The notes below the pieces were generated by a model, which saw only the letters and a program-made list of their open reading frames with translations, was not told the DNA's origin and did no database searches. DNA of 64,000 bases from Marinomonas pollencensis (GTDB taxonomy: Bacteria; Pseudomonadota; Gammaproteobacteria; Pseudomonadales; Marinomonadaceae): NCBI RefSeq assembly GCF_003387375.1, contig NZ_QUNG01000009.1:62001-126000 (forward strand), given 5' to 3'. Shown here piece after piece: positions 54,294 through 64,000 of this stretch. The translations under genes were made by a program, and so were the position numbers. Numbering within the stretch: position 1 is the stretch's first letter; every line of letters begins with the position of its first letter.

Positions 54294-55175
54294 CTATAAA
54301 AAGTGAAGATCTTTTGGGGCAATTACCGTGGTGGTTTGTTGGCTTAGGCGTTGTGGTTTCCAGTTTTGAATAGCAACCGCCAAGGCTTCTGTGATGCTGG
54401 TTGCGTTTTGGGCGTCTATTTTCAAATAGCTCAATGCGCGTATTAGAGTGTCTAGGTCGCCATTTGGAATGGGCTTGGCGTGATTTTGCTTGCTGATTTT
54501 CTCAGCATCTTGATTGACGACCAGTGGGATGTGTCCGATCTGAGGGACTTGCCAGCCAAAAAGGTGGTACAGATGCAGCTGTTGTGCCGTGGTATCGATT
54601 AAATCAGCACCGCGTATTAGATGGGTGATACCTTGTAGATGATCGTCTACTACCACCGCAAGTTGATAGGAGAAATAGCCGTCTTTGCGTTTTAATACGG
54701 GATGATTACCATCTAAGTCGTCAGCAAAAGACATTGCGCCTTGAATCAGGTCTTGATAGTGATATTCCTCGTGATTGGTTCTTAGGCGCCAAGAGTGAGG
54801 TTGCGTTTCTGTGCTTTGACAAACGTGAGGGTGTAGGCCTGAATAAGCTTGTAAGGATTTTCTTGTGCAATTACAAGGAAAGACATTTTGACTCTGCTTG
54901 AGCTGGGTCAGATACGCTTCATAGCTGGCTGTGTGTTCGTATTGTAAGCGAACCGCCTCGTCAGAGATGAGTTGGTAACTTTCTAGTGTTGCTAGAATTT
55001 GCTGAGTGTATTCAGGGCGACATCGAACGGCATCGACATCTTCGATGCGGACTATCCAAGTACCTTGATGGTACTTTGCATCCACATAGCTCGCGAGTGC
55101 AGCGACTAGCGAGCCTAAGTGGAGTGGGCCGGTTGGCGAAGGTGCGAAACGGCCACGGTAACCTGATGAGATCAA
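54294..55175 (-). CDS. gluQ: Glutamyl-Q tRNA(Asp) synthetase
   Basis: The 293-residue GluQRS attaches glutamate to queuosine in the anticodon loop of tRNA(Asp). It has the class I synthetase catalytic core: 'RGRFAPSPTGPLHLGSLVAAL' (HIGH equivalent), 'RIEDVD', zinc-site 'FPCNCTRKSL' region with further Cys/His, and 'KISKQNHAKP' (KMSKS equivalent). It lacks an anticodon domain, as in GluQRS. It lies 1 base after dksA. Confidence 0.95.
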   Translation of the reverse strand: MISSGYRGRFAPSPTGPLHLGSLVAALASYVDAKYHQGTWIVRIEDVDAVRCRPEYTQQILATLESYQLISDEAVRLQYEHTASYEAYLTQLKQSQNVFPCNCTRKSLQAYSGLHPHVCQSTETQPHSWRLRTNHEEYHYQDLIQGAMSFADDLDGNHPVLKRKDGYFSYQLAVVVDDHLQGITHLIRGADLIDTTAQQLHLYHLFGWQVPQIGHIPLVVNQDAEKISKQNHAKPIPNGDLDTLIRALSYLKIDAQNATSITEALAVAIQNWKPQRLSQQTTTVIAPKDLHFL

Positions 55176-55176
55176 G

Positions 55177-55611
55177 TTAGCCGCCGATTTGCTTCTCTTT
55201 GATCTCAGCCAATGTTTTGCAATCGATGCACATTGTTGCTGTAGGACGTGCTTCTAATCGGCGAATACCGATTTCGATGCCACATTCGTCACAAAAGCCA
55301 TAATCGTCTTCGTTGATGCGCTCAATGGTTTGAGAAATTTTCTTAACCAGTTTGCGTTCACGATCACGAGCTCGCAACTCAAGGCTGAATTCTTCTTCTT
55401 GGCTGGCGCGGTCATTAGGATCTGCGTAGTTTACTGCTTCTTCCTTAAGATGGTTAACGGTACGGTCAACCTCTTCCATTAGCCCCTGCTTCCAGTTAAG
55501 CAAAATGCTTTTGAAATGCGCCAACTGGTTCTCGTTCATGTATTCTTCACCTTCCTTAGCATCGTAAGGTGTGAAGTCCTTCATTAATGATTCCGGGTTC
55601 GTACTTGGCAT
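55177..55611 (-). CDS. dksA: RNA polymerase-binding transcription factor DksA
   Basis: The 144-residue DksA binds the RNA polymerase secondary channel with ppGpp. It has the coiled coil ('NENQLAHFKSILLNWKQGL' to 'NDRASQEEEFSLELRARDRERKL', with the essential Asp-rich tip 'DPNDRASQ') and the four-Cys zinc finger ('GFCDECGIEIGIRRLEARP', 'CIDCKTLAEIKEKQ'). Start at 55611 is chosen because GAGG lies 8 bases before it; ORF extension to 55734 adds non-family residues. Confidence 0.97.
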   Translation of the reverse strand: MPSTNPESLMKDFTPYDAKEGEEYMNENQLAHFKSILLNWKQGLMEEVDRTVNHLKEEAVNYADPNDRASQEEEFSLELRARDRERKLVKKISQTIERINEDDYGFCDECGIEIGIRRLEARPTATMCIDCKTLAEIKEKQIGG

Positions 55612-55772
55612 ACGCATTGCCTCATTTCGCAGGTTTCCCTTTATGGTAACCTGTAAACTATAAAGATTAAGTGGTTTATTTTTCGGCCGGAAACTTACCA
55701 GATAATTTGGCGTTAAACCACTTTTTTTGCGCAAATATTCATGAAAATGTTGAATTAAGTTGAGAAACCTAT

Positions 55773-56939
55773 ATGTCTAAGCAGAAGTTAGCCTCGCGAG
55801 TTGGGAAAATATCACCTTTTCAGGTGATGGCGGTAATGGAGAGAGCAAAGCAGTTACAGGCCGATGGCAATGATGTGATTCATTTGGAAGTAGGAGAGCC
55901 GGATTTCGTTGCCCCACAAGCCATAAACGAGGCAGGTATCCAGTCTATTGAAGCGGCGAAAACAGGCTATACGCCCGCAACCGGACTACCTGAACTTAAG
56001 CACGCGATTAGCCAGCATTATCGTACTCGTTATCAAGTAGAGGTCGCGCCAGAGCGTATTATTGTAACGCCAGGTGCGTCGGGTGCTTTATTGTTGATGG
56101 CTTCCCTAATGGTGAACGAAGGGGAAGAGGTGTTGATGCCAGATCCTTGCTACCCATGTAATCGCCACTTCTTAATTCAAGCCGGTGGCCAAGCAAAGAT
56201 GATCGAAACTTCAGCGGAGCAAGCGTTTGAAGTGAAGCTAGATACATTGCCTTCTCATTGGAGTGAAAACACCACAGGTCTTTGGCTAGCATCTCCTTCT
56301 AACCCTACTGGCGCTGTACTGAGTAAAGACTATGTGGCGCAAGCATGGCAGCAAATTCAAGCATTAGGTGGACATCTCTTAGTCGATGAAATTTATCAGG
56401 GGTTGGTCTTTGAAGGAGAGGACTTTACTGCCTTGTCATTGGATGACGATATTTTTGTGATTAATAGCTTTTCTAAGTATTTTGCCATGACGGGCTGGCG
56501 ATTGGGTTGGATTGTGGTGCCAGAATGGGCCATTGAAGGCGCCACAAAACTGGCTCAAAACCTCTTTATATCAGCCTCAAGCGTTGCTCAATATGCTGCG
56601 ATAGCAGCATTCGAACCGACCGTTCTGGAAGAATGTGAGAAGCGTCGGCAGACACTGAATCGTCGTCGCTTAACTTTATTGGAAGGGTTGGAACGTGTTG
56701 GTTTGCCAGTGGTTGCGCCAGCGCAAGGGGCGTTTTATGCGTACGTCGATGTATCAAGTGTTACAGAGGATGCCATGTCTTGGTGCTTACGCTTATTGGA
56801 AGAGGAAAAAGTGGCACTGACACCAGGAGCGGATTTTGGCATGAAGGATGCGCATAAATACGTTCGTTTTGCCTATACCTGTGACGAGCAACGTCTTAAC
56901 GAAGCGCTTACTAGGATTGAACGCTTTATTCAATCCTAG
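55773..56939 (+). CDS. Class I/II pyridoxal-phosphate aminotransferase
   Basis: The 388-residue enzyme has the fold-type I aminotransferase features 'EVGEPDFVAPQAINEAGIQS', 'GASGALLLMASLMVNEGEEVL' (PLP phosphate loop), 'SPSNPTGAVLSKD' and 'INSFSKYFAMTGWRLGW' containing the PLP-binding Lys, and the substrate Arg 'VRFAYTCDEQRL'. It likely transaminates an amino acid such as aspartate, alanine or an aromatic one; sequence does not specify which. It is divergent from dksA and convergent with lptG (11-base gap). Confidence 0.9.
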   Translation: MSKQKLASRVGKISPFQVMAVMERAKQLQADGNDVIHLEVGEPDFVAPQAINEAGIQSIEAAKTGYTPATGLPELKHAISQHYRTRYQVEVAPERIIVTPGASGALLLMASLMVNEGEEVLMPDPCYPCNRHFLIQAGGQAKMIETSAEQAFEVKLDTLPSHWSENTTGLWLASPSNPTGAVLSKDYVAQAWQQIQALGGHLLVDEIYQGLVFEGEDFTALSLDDDIFVINSFSKYFAMTGWRLGWIVVPEWAIEGATKLAQNLFISASSVAQYAAIAAFEPTVLEECEKRRQTLNRRRLTLLEGLERVGLPVVAPAQGAFYAYVDVSSVTEDAMSWCLRLLEEEKVALTPGADFGMKDAHKYVRFAYTCDEQRLNEALTRIERFIQS

Positions 56940-56950
56940 TGCTGTTTCTT

Positions 56951-58012
56951 TTAGCCTCGACGTCTCATTAAGAGAATGCCAGATAGCAAACAAATAGCGA
57001 TAGGAATACTAACGCCGACGGCGGGGGGGAAGCCTGTCGCGATGCTCATTCGGCCAAATAAGTTTAATCCGTTTTGAAAGGCCAAGCCAATCATGACACC
57101 AGAGAAGATTCGTCCACCCATGGTAGATGAACGTAACGGCCCAAAGACGCTGGACAGCGCAACCAGCACCAGTGCGATACAAGCAACAGGGCGCAGCGCT
57201 TTACTCCAGAACTCCAGAGCGTACTGTGCGCCATCCTGTTTTTGCTCATCAAGGTAAAGTTGATAAGTGCGCAACTGGCTTAGTGACAAAAAGTCAGGCT
57301 CTTGTGATGCTAGGTACAGATGTTCTGGTTTTATGCTTACTGACCACTTCTCAGTTGGCAGGTTTTGTACCTTCACGTGATCTGGGTAAAAAACAGTCTT
57401 GCTAACGCCATCTAAAAGCCATTGGTTTTCGTTAATGTGAATAGCGGTTTTCGCATCAGTAATACTTTTTAGGTGTTGCCCATCTGGGGTGAAAATTTTA
57501 ATGCCATAGAGCTTGCCCGATCGGTCCGCTGCATTAATGTAGACAAAGTTGTTGTCGGCCTTTAGCCATACGCCGCCAGTTAGCGCAAAATTCCCTTCTT
57601 TTTGATCTTGTAGCTTTTCTACTAGGTTGGCTTTTTGTTCTGCTACAGGGGCAACAAATTCGGATAACCCCATGCCAAATAAGGCAATGAAAATAATAGG
57701 CTGGCAAGCCGATAAGCCAATACGCCAGATTGGCATACCGGCCGCACGCATAACGGTTAATTCAGAAGTAGAGGCTAGGGTGCCTAGCCCCATTAGGGTG
57801 CCAATAAGAGAAGATATCGGCACGTATTCGGCGAATTTGCCCGGCAAACGATAAAGCAGTACTTGCAGAATGGACTGTACCGTATAGTCATCACTGACTT
57901 TCTTGATCTGGTCAATGAAGGCAATGGCCGTGTCTAATCCCAGCAGTACAAACATAACGATCAAGAAAGACCAGAGAACACTGGTGGCGACATATTTGTC
58001 TATTTTATTCAT
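56951..58012 (-). CDS. lptG: LPS export ABC transporter permease LptG
   Basis: The 353-residue inner-membrane protein has six transmembrane helices (about 12-35, 60-85, 100-120 near the N-terminus and three at the C-terminus) with a periplasmic beta-jellyroll domain between (about residues 130-275). 'LGTLASTSELTVMRAAGMPIWRIGLSA' is the coupling helix region of YjgP/YjgQ proteins. With LptF and LptB it extracts lipopolysaccharide for transport to the outer membrane. Its ATG overlaps lptF by 8 bases. Confidence 0.93.
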   Translation of the reverse strand: MNKIDKYVATSVLWSFLIVMFVLLGLDTAIAFIDQIKKVSDDYTVQSILQVLLYRLPGKFAEYVPISSLIGTLMGLGTLASTSELTVMRAAGMPIWRIGLSACQPIIFIALFGMGLSEFVAPVAEQKANLVEKLQDQKEGNFALTGGVWLKADNNFVYINAADRSGKLYGIKIFTPDGQHLKSITDAKTAIHINENQWLLDGVSKTVFYPDHVKVQNLPTEKWSVSIKPEHLYLASQEPDFLSLSQLRTYQLYLDEQKQDGAQYALEFWSKALRPVACIALVLVALSSVFGPLRSSTMGGRIFSGVMIGLAFQNGLNLFGRMSIATGFPPAVGVSIPIAICLLSGILLMRRRG

Positions 58013-59141
58013 TACTTAAACTCTTATCTTGAGGGTCAGGAGTTTGTGGCGTGGGCAATTGAGCATTTTTTCTATTAAATACTTGATTGTATTGGACAAA
58101 TAACCCAAGAGCGATACAGAGAAAAATGCCATGGATCCACCAAAGTCCCAAATAGTCAGGGATTTTGCCCTTGCCTATGGCGGTTTTTCCCCAAATGAGT
58201 AACGCCATGTAAAGGATCATCAAAAGAATCGCTGGCAGCATTTTAAAGAAGCGGCCTTGCCTTGGATTTACTTGGCTAAGGGATAAACCAATGATCGATA
58301 GAATAGGGATCATCACCACTAACGCGATTCGCCACTGAAGTTCTTCTTGGTCTTCTGGGTCATCACTGCTCAGTAAATAGAGGGTGCTGCGTGTTTCTGG
58401 GTCTGTAATGGATTCTTGCGGGGCGCTTTCCATGCGCATCGCATAAGTGTCGAATTCAGTGACACGATAGGAAGCGGTGCCAGGGATGCCTTCATAGCGT
58501 ACGCCATTTTTAAAGACCAGATAGTCTTGGCCGTTTTTAGAATCCATTTTGATTTCTTCGGCATAGGAAGCGAGCATTTGTACTGGTATGGATTTGCCGT
58601 TGTCGCGTACGAAGTCAGATAAGAAAACATCGTTCATCCAGCCCTCATCAGGGGTGAAGCTATCGATATAAGTCGTGCGTTGGCCGTCACCTTGAAAGCG
58701 TCTTGGCAATAAAAACGAAAAGGTAGAAAGTTGGCCTTGTTCGTCTGCTGCTTTAACTGCGTGATATTCGCTGGTTGGGGTTAGCCAGAAATTCAGTCCC
58801 GCACTAATGCTAAACACAATGCCGGCAATGCCCAGAGTGTAGCCTGCTAATTTTAGTTTGCTGATGCCGCTGGAAAATAGCACGGACATTTCATTTTCAA
58901 TGTAGAGCCGACCAAACGTTAGCAATAATGAGAGAAAAAAGGCAATGGGCAAAATGATTTGAACAAAAGATGGCACATGAAAGCCGAGAATAGTAAAAAG
59001 AAACTCAAAGGTCATTTTGCCTTCAGTTGCTCGTCCTAAATAGGATACAAATCGGCTGCTTAAAATAACGAGAAGTAAAATTAGCGTCACTCCGGCAGTT
59101 GACACTAACACTTCTTTCGCCAAGTATCTGAATAGTCTCAA
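58005..59141 (-). CDS. lptF: LPS export ABC transporter permease LptF
   Basis: The 378-residue partner of LptG has the same layout: 'ILGFHVPSFVQIILPIAFFLSLLLTFGRLYIENEMSVLFSSGI' and 'LTPTSEYHAVK' before the periplasmic domain, then three C-terminal helices. The TTG at 59141 is preceded by GAGGTGACT (GAGG 5 bases before) and gives the normal family length; the in-frame TTG at 59165 adds eight residues. It is divergent from pepA, the usual neighbour. Confidence 0.93.
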   Translation of the reverse strand: MRLFRYLAKEVLVSTAGVTLILLLVILSSRFVSYLGRATEGKMTFEFLFTILGFHVPSFVQIILPIAFFLSLLLTFGRLYIENEMSVLFSSGISKLKLAGYTLGIAGIVFSISAGLNFWLTPTSEYHAVKAADEQGQLSTFSFLLPRRFQGDGQRTTYIDSFTPDEGWMNDVFLSDFVRDNGKSIPVQMLASYAEEIKMDSKNGQDYLVFKNGVRYEGIPGTASYRVTEFDTYAMRMESAPQESITDPETRSTLYLLSSDDPEDQEELQWRIALVVMIPILSIIGLSLSQVNPRQGRFFKMLPAILLMILYMALLIWGKTAIGKGKIPDYLGLWWIHGIFLCIALGLFVQYNQVFNRKNAQLPTPQTPDPQDKSLSNE

Positions 59142-59265
59142 AGTCACCTCTGTAGGATGCCGCAATGTGCGGAGAGTTGATTACAAATCTAAAGCCCCCA
59201 TTATCTCGTGGTAAGAAGGACATTATCCAGTTTTTTTTAAAAGTTATTATTTTGAGGAAGCACTC

Positions 59266-60729
59266 ATGAATACGACACTATTTGATCGCGTCTCTGCGGT
59301 TCAGGCAGATTTGCTCGTCACTTTTGTTCCAAGTGAAGGCGCGTTCCCTGAGTCAACTGCTTGGGTTGATGGTAATGCAGATGGCCAGTTGTCACAATTG
59401 CGAGAAAGCGGTGTTTTTAAAGGTGGCTTAGCGCAAACTTTATTATTGCCTAGCATTACCCAAGATTTCGCGCAGCCAGTGTTGCTGGTTGGTATCGGCA
59501 AAGATGCCGAATTAAGTGACATGCAAGCACGCAAAGTCATTGCTGCTGTGGCAGCACAGATTAAGTCGCTGCCTTACGCGTCTGTTGCACTAGCAAGTCG
59601 TGCTCTCGTTTTAAAGAAACGCACACAAAGTGAAGTAACCGCCCTGATTGCCCAATGGTTGAATGAAGGTTTTTATAACTTTCTTGGCTTTAAGCAAGAC
59701 GATGCAGAAAAAGCGACTAAGGTCACTGATCTATTGATTGAAGGCGACGATGAAGCCGCTTTAGCAATCGGCACAGCAACCGCGAATGGCTCTGCGTTTG
59801 CGCGCCAGTTAGGAAACTTGCCTGGTAACGTATGTACGCCGAACTACCTTGCCTCTAAAGCTCAGCACTTTGGTGAAGAGTACGGCATTGATGTTGAGTT
59901 GCTAGACGAAACAAAAATGGACGAGCTGGGCATGCATTGCCTGCTATCAGTCGGTCGTGGCAGTGATCAACCAAGTTACTTGATTGTAATGCATTACCGT
60001 GGCGGAGAAGAAGGCGAAGCCCCGCATGTTTTGCTAGGTAAAGGTATTACCTTTGATACAGGTGGTATTTCTCTGAAACCTGGTCCAAAAATGGATGAGA
60101 TGAAATACGATATGTGTGGTGCGGCAAGTGTATTCGGCACCATGAAAGCGATTTGTGAACTTAAGCCGAAATTGAACTTCACCGCAGTGGTTGCGGCGGC
60201 AGAAAATATGCCAAGTGCGCGTGCAACCAAGCCTGGCGATATTGTAAAAACCATGTCTGGTAAAACGGTTGAAGTGCTTAATACTGACGCCGAAGGCCGT
60301 CTCGTATTGTGTGATGCGTTAACCTACATTGAGCGCTTTAAGCCTAAATCGGTTGTGGATGTCGCGACTTTAACTGGCGCTTGTGTTGTGGCTTTGGGAA
60401 GTGTGAACTCTGGGATGTACGCAAATGACGACGCAGTAGCTGAGTCATTAAAGGCAGCCAGCCAGATTTCTGCTGATAAAATTTGGCAGATGCCGCTGAA
60501 TGAAGAGTACCAACAGCAGCTAGACAGCAACTTTGCAGATATCGGTAATATCGGTGGCCCAGAAGCTGGCTCTGTGACAGCGGCCTGTTTCTTGTCACGC
60601 TTTACCGCTTCTTACCCTTGGGCGCATTTAGACATTGCAGGTGTAGCCTGGAGTGGTGGTGCGGCTAAAGGTGCGACAGGTCGTCCCGTTGCGCTATTGA
60701 CGCGTTACTTGTTAGATAAAGCAAGTTAG
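59266..60729 (+). CDS. pepA: Leucyl aminopeptidase PepA
   Basis: The 487-residue M17 aminopeptidase has the two-metal site: '[18 protein letters not shown]' (Lys and Asp), '[13 protein letters not shown]' and '[16 protein letters not shown]' (Asp and Glu, with the catalytic Arg). It removes N-terminal residues from peptides and in E. coli also binds DNA for Xer recombination and carAB control. In other gammaproteobacteria pepA is followed by holC and valS; here holC is absent. Confidence 0.97.
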   Translation: MNTTLFDRVSAVQADLLVTFVPSEGAFPESTAWVDGNADGQLSQLRESGVFKGGLAQTLLLPSITQDFAQPVLLVGIGKDAELSDMQARKVIAAVAAQIKSLPYASVALASRALVLKKRTQSEVTALIAQWLNEGFYNFLGFKQDDAEKATKVTDLLIEGDDEAALAIGTATANGSAFARQLGNLPGNVCTPNYLASKAQHFGEEYGIDVELLDETKMDELGMHCLLSVGRGSDQPSYLIVMHYRGGEEGEAPHVLLGKGITFDTGGISLKPGPKMDEMKYDMCGAASVFGTMKAICELKPKLNFTAVVAAAENMPSARATKPGDIVKTMSGKTVEVLNTDAEGRLVLCDALTYIERFKPKSVVDVATLTGACVVALGSVNSGMYANDDAVAESLKAASQISADKIWQMPLNEEYQQQLDSNFADIGNIGGPEAGSVTAACFLSRFTASYPWAHLDIAGVAWSGGAAKGATGRPVALLTRYLLDKAS

Positions 60730-60761
60730 CATCTGCTTGTAGCAAAACGATCGGTTTTTAT

Positions 60762-60797
60762 AAAAAGCAGCAATGATGTTCATTGTTGCTTTTTTTA
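60762..60797 (+). terminator. Rho-independent terminator after pepA
   Basis: AAAAAGCAGCAATG (60762-60775) pairs with CATTGTTGCTTTTT (60781-60794), one G-T wobble, loop 5 bases, followed by further Ts. It lies 32 bases after the pepA stop. Confidence 0.8.
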
Positions 60798-61003
60798 TGA
60801 ATAAAAAGAGTGAGATAAGGTTTCTTTGTATGCCTAAGGTGTGCACTTTAAGAAGTCGGAAGTAGGCTTGTGGAAGGTGAGAGGGTGGACATTTTCAGTC
60901 CCGAATGCGAAAGTTGAAGCATGGATTTCGAACAATGAACCTCAGTTGTTTATTTGTTGTCGCTTCTATTTCTTATTTTTACTATTTTATTGGTTAGTGT
61001 CCT
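60798..61003. other. Gap between pepA terminator and acidic-protein gene
   Basis: This 206-base stretch contains no gene. In most relatives holC would be found here or just after; no holC-like sequence was seen in any frame. A promoter for the next gene is presumably present, with no clear consensus. Confidence 0.35.
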
Positions 61004-61462
61004 ATGCCTGATTTAGCCTCACAAATTGAAGAAAGTGTTCTAAATGACTGCGCTTTAGAGGAAGGTGTTTGTCAGGACGAGGTGCTCGGAGATAACCAAT
61101 GTGAGCCTGATGAGCACACGCTGATTAGCGCCTTGCGTAACCAAGATGATATTCCAATCCTTATGGATATTGTCGCTGAAAAGCTATCGGCGACGGTCAG
61201 TCAGGAAACACAGTTTTCTGAAGCAATGGAAAGTTTTGAACACATTCAAGATGATGCAATTCCCGTGTTGCTGGATGAAGAACAAGCGTCAGCCTCAGCT
61301 GAGCCTGACACAAAACTTGATAAGGTACAGCAAGAAGATAGCGTTACTGATCGGCAAGATATTATTGCTCAAGCCATTGCAAGCGTGCTTGAAAAGCGTT
61401 TGCCCGATCTAGTCCAAGAAGTGCTTCAAACGATGGACGAATTGTCTACTCAAGCAAAATGA
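61004..61462 (+). CDS. Acidic protein of unknown function between pepA and valS
   Basis: The 152-residue protein is strongly acidic and Glu/Asp/Gln-rich, with no signal peptide or membrane segment. Two short similar units, 'NQDDIPILMDIV' (about residues 46-57) and 'QDDAIPVLLDEEQ' (about 86-98), point to a repeat of the form D-x-IP-hydrophobic-x-D. The C-terminal 35 residues ('IIAQAIASVLEKRLPDLVQEVLQTMDELS') form an amphipathic helix. I do not recognise a named domain. It occupies the slot where holC normally occurs and is not similar to HolC. Confidence 0.7.
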   Translation: MPDLASQIEESVLNDCALEEGVCQDEVLGDNQCEPDEHTLISALRNQDDIPILMDIVAEKLSATVSQETQFSEAMESFEHIQDDAIPVLLDEEQASASAEPDTKLDKVQQEDSVTDRQDIIAQAIASVLEKRLPDLVQEVLQTMDELSTQAK

Positions 61463-61581
61463 TTAACCAATCGGCGGATTCGATATCATCGACAAGCCGC
61501 AGGTTATTCTTTATCTTGCGATGACGCGCTATAATTCACCAAATTCAATTTACCTCTCTACATGAGCTTTAAGACACCATA

Positions 61582-64000
61582 ATGGAAAAGACCTACCAAC
61601 CACAGAGTATTGAACAGCCTATTTACAAACGTTGGGAAGAGGGTGGTTATTTTGCCCCTCAAGGCAACGGCACCCCTTTCTCCATCATGATTCCGCCACC
61701 AAATGTTACCGGTAGCCTTCACATGGGGCATGCTTTTCAGCATACCTTGATGGACGCAATGATTCGCCGCGAGCGCATGAAGGGTAAACGCACCTTATGG
61801 CAGCCAGGCAGTGACCATGCAGGTATTGCGACACAAATGGTGGTTGAGCGTCAATTAGCGGCACAAAATACCACTCGTCATGATTTAGGTCGTGAAAAAT
61901 TCCTAGAGAAAGTGTGGGAATGGAAAGGCCAATCTGGCGGTACTATCTCAGACCAGATGCGTGTCTTGGGAGATTCTGTAGATTGGCAGAAAGAGCGCTT
62001 TACGATGGACCCAGGTATGTCTGCCGCGGTACAAGAAGTATTTGTTCGCTTGTATGACGAAGGCATTATTTACCGTGGCCAGCGCTTGGTTAACTGGGAC
62101 CCTATTCTGCACACAGCGATTTCTGACCTAGAAGTTATCTCTGAAGAAGAAAATGGCTTTATGTGGTATTTCCGCTATCCATTAGCCGATGGCGCGAAAA
62201 CAGCAGATGGCAAAGATTATATAGTCGTGGCAACGACGCGTCCGGAAACCATGTTTGGTGATGCGGCTGTGGCTGTAGCACCGGATGATGAGCGCTTCAC
62301 TGACCTAGTGGGTAAAGAAGTTGAACTGCCACTTGTTGGTCGTCGTATTCCCATTGTTGCGGATGAATATGTAGACAAGGAATTTGGTACCGGTTGTGTA
62401 AAAATCACACCAGCTCATGATTTTAATGACTACGAAGTAGGTAAACGCCATGATATGCCGTTAATCAACATCCTCACGGATGATGCGGCTATCAATAATA
62501 CAGCACCAGAAAAGTACCGCGGCATGGATCGCTTTGTGGCGCGTAAAGCTGTGGTAGCTGATTTTGATGAGCTTGGTTTACTTGAAAAGGTAGTGGACCA
62601 TAAATTAAAAGTGCCTCGTGGCGAGCGTGGTAACACTGTCATTGAGCCTTACCTAACTCAGCAATGGTATGTGGCAGTTGAGACACTAGCGAAACCTGCG
62701 ATCGAAGCGGTAGAAAACGGTGATATTCAGTTTGTGCCCAAGCAGTGGGAAAATACTTACTTTGCTTGGATGCGCGACCTGAATGATTGGTGTATTTCTC
62801 GTCAACTATGGTGGGGACATCAAATTCCGGCTTGGTATGATGCTGATGGCAAATTCTATGTCGGTAAGGATGAGGCAGAGGTACGTACTAAGTACAATCT
62901 GGCTGACGATATCACACTGACTCAAGATGAAGACGTGTTAGACACCTGGTTCTCTTCGGCATTGTGGACCTTTGCAACGCAAGGTTGGCCTGAAGAAACT
63001 CAAGACTTTAAAGAGTTTAGTGAGTCTGATGTACTGGTAACTGGGTTTGATATTATTTTCTTCTGGGTTGCCAGAATGATCATGATGACCTTGAAGTTTA
63101 CTAATAAAGTCCCTTTCAAAACGGTTTACATTACCGGGCTTATCCGTGATGAGCGTGGCGATAAAATGTCGAAGTCGAAAGGTAACGTTATCGATCCATT
63201 GGATCTGATTGGCGGCATCGATATTGAGTCCCTAGTGAAAAAGCGTACCTACGGCATGATGCAGCCGCGCCTTGCTGAAAAAGTGGAAAAGAATACTCGT
63301 GAAACCTACCCAGAAGGTATTCAGGCCTATGGTACTGACGCTCTGCGTTTCACCTTGTGTTCATTGGCTTCTGGCGGGCGTGATATTAAGTTCGACCTAA
63401 ATCGCCTTGAAGGTTACCGTAATTTCTGTAACAAAATTTGGAACGCTACCCGTTACGTTCTGATGAACACAGAAGATCAAGATTGTGGTCAAAACGGCAC
63501 AGACGTTGAACTGTCATTGGCGGATAAATGGATCATTTCTCGCTTACAACATACGGAAGATGCGGTAAATCGCGCGTTTGAAACCCATCGTTATGACCTT
63601 GCTTCACAAGCCTTGTATGAGTTTATGTGGCACGAATACTGTGATTGGTATTTGGAGCTTTCTAAGCCAGTACTGTGGGACGAAAATGCGACCGCGGCTC
63701 AATTAACTGGTACGCGTCGTACCTTGGTTCGCGTATTGGAAACTTTCCTTCGCTTAGCCCATCCTATGATGCCATTCTTGACCGAAGAAATTTGGCAGCG
63801 AGTTGCACCATTGGCAGGTGTTGAAGGCGATACGGTTATGCTGATGGAATACCCAGAAGCGAATGAAGCTAAAAAAGATGCGCAAGCCGAAGCCGACATT
63901 GAGTGGCTCAAAGGTGTCATTGAAGGGGTGCGAAATATTCGTGGCGAAATGAACATTGCGCCATCTAAACCGTTAACGGTTTTGTTCCGTAATGGTACGG
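61582..64000 (+). CDS. valS: Valyl-tRNA synthetase (3' end outside window)
   Basis: About 806 codons are visible of an enzyme usually near 950 residues. The ATG at 61582 begins '[20 protein letters not shown]'. Class Ia motifs: '[16 protein letters not shown]' (HIGH equivalent), the editing (CP1) domain from about residue 190, '[12 protein letters not shown]', 'FWVARMIMM' and '[13 protein letters not shown]' (KMSKS). The anticodon-binding domain starts near residue 650. It charges tRNA(Val) with valine and edits threonine. The window cuts the C-terminal coiled coil; the frame is open to the last base. Confidence 0.98.
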   Translation, partial: MEKTYQPQSIEQPIYKRWEEGGYFAPQGNGTPFSIMIPPPNVTGSLHMGHAFQHTLMDAMIRRERMKGKRTLWQPGSDHAGIATQMVVERQLAAQNTTRHDLGREKFLEKVWEWKGQSGGTISDQMRVLGDSVDWQKERFTMDPGMSAAVQEVFVRLYDEGIIYRGQRLVNWDPILHTAISDLEVISEEENGFMWYFRYPLADGAKTADGKDYIVVATTRPETMFGDAAVAVAPDDERFTDLVGKEVELPLVGRRIPIVADEYVDKEFGTGCVKITPAHDFNDYEVGKRHDMPLINILTDDAAINNTAPEKYRGMDRFVARKAVVADFDELGLLEKVVDHKLKVPRGERGNTVIEPYLTQQWYVAVETLAKPAIEAVENGDIQFVPKQWENTYFAWMRDLNDWCISRQLWWGHQIPAWYDADGKFYVGKDEAEVRTKYNLADDITLTQDEDVLDTWFSSALWTFATQGWPEETQDFKEFSESDVLVTGFDIIFFWVARMIMMTLKFTNKVPFKTVYITGLIRDERGDKMSKSKGNVIDPLDLIGGIDIESLVKKRTYGMMQPRLAEKVEKNTRETYPEGIQAYGTDALRFTLCSLASGGRDIKFDLNRLEGYRNFCNKIWNATRYVLMNTEDQDCGQNGTDVELSLADKWIISRLQHTEDAVNRAFETHRYDLASQALYEFMWHEYCDWYLELSKPVLWDENATAAQLTGTRRTLVRVLETFLRLAHPMMPFLTEEIWQRVAPLAGVEGDTVMLMEYPEANEAKKDAQAEADIEWLKGVIEGVRNIRGEMNIAPSKPLTVLFRNGT

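Noticed and set aside
1-64000. tRNA, rRNA, CRISPR arrays, transposases or prophage
   Set aside because: No such genes or repeat arrays were seen on reading both strands; weak RNA genes could be missed without a model search.

Overview
The window is a chromosomal segment of a marine gammaproteobacterium. Gene content and order (carA-carB-greA, ribD-ribE-ribB-ribH-nusB, dksA-gluQ-cbrB-pcnB-folK-panB-panC-pgi, a holD-type gene before rimI, pepA and valS close together) and the moderate base composition suggest an Oceanospirillales/Pseudomonadales relative, most like Marinomonas. The genus is an inference from memory of gene order and protein style. No rRNA, tRNA, CRISPR array, intact transposon or prophage was seen.

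Layout. 1-4.2 kb: the end of an FAD-dependent oxidoreductase gene followed by DUF1365, a cyclopropane-fatty-acid-synthase-like methyltransferase, DUF2878, a secreted protein and a DUF3833 lipoprotein, a membrane-lipid modification operon. 4.3-8.2 kb: DUF6164, a CBS protein, an EamA transporter divergent from a LysR regulator, and rlmF. 8.3-10.3 kb: pseudouridine catabolism (psuK-psuG). 10.6-13.7 kb: a GGDEF/EAL protein and a PlsC-type acyltransferase. 13.7-19.4 kb: a DUF3482 GTPase and DUF2868 membrane protein, then a cytosine-deaminase homologue with an Lrp regulator, divergent from an EamA transporter. 19.4-22.6 kb: an accessory island with a decayed antitoxin gene, a frameshifted DUF2971 gene, an intact HigB/HigA-like pair and an AT-rich orphan protein with a HEPN-like motif. 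22.6-34.4 kb: ettA, an EamA transporter, nrdR and riboflavin genes, nusB, MFS and YkgJ proteins, thiL, pgpA and DUF6314. 34.4-38.3 kb: part of an amino-acid ABC transporter, a cryptic holD-like gene, rimI and yajL. 38.5-44.3 kb: carAB-greA and a nitroreductase. 44.4-46.2 kb: a Fur-box-associated ferrous iron importer. 46.5-60.7 kb: yjdM, pgi, panC, panB, folK, pcnB, the CbrB-like regulator, gluQ, dksA, an aminotransferase, lptG, lptF and pepA. 61-64 kb: an acidic unknown protein and valS, cut by the window end.

The most notable signal is the 539-base AT-rich gap between the CbrB-like gene and pcnB. In Pseudomonas this gap encodes CrcZ, the RNA that sequesters Hfq to relieve carbon catabolite repression. 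Here the minus strand has a good sigma-54 promoter (TGGCAC-N7-TGC), upstream TGTTAC/GTAACA half-sites at enhancer distance, and downstream four separate 15-base tracts that read as five consecutive ARN triplets (the Hfq distal-face pattern). This predicts a CrcZ-type sRNA. The CbrB-like protein has a degenerate receiver domain, and no cbrA lies between it and gluQ, so the usual sensor input seems lost or moved. Other second-look points: a CodA homologue whose residue equivalent to E. coli Asp314 is Ser (a predicted 5-methylcytosine deaminase), a ribB gene with a zinc-less RibA-like half, and the absence of holC between pepA and valS.
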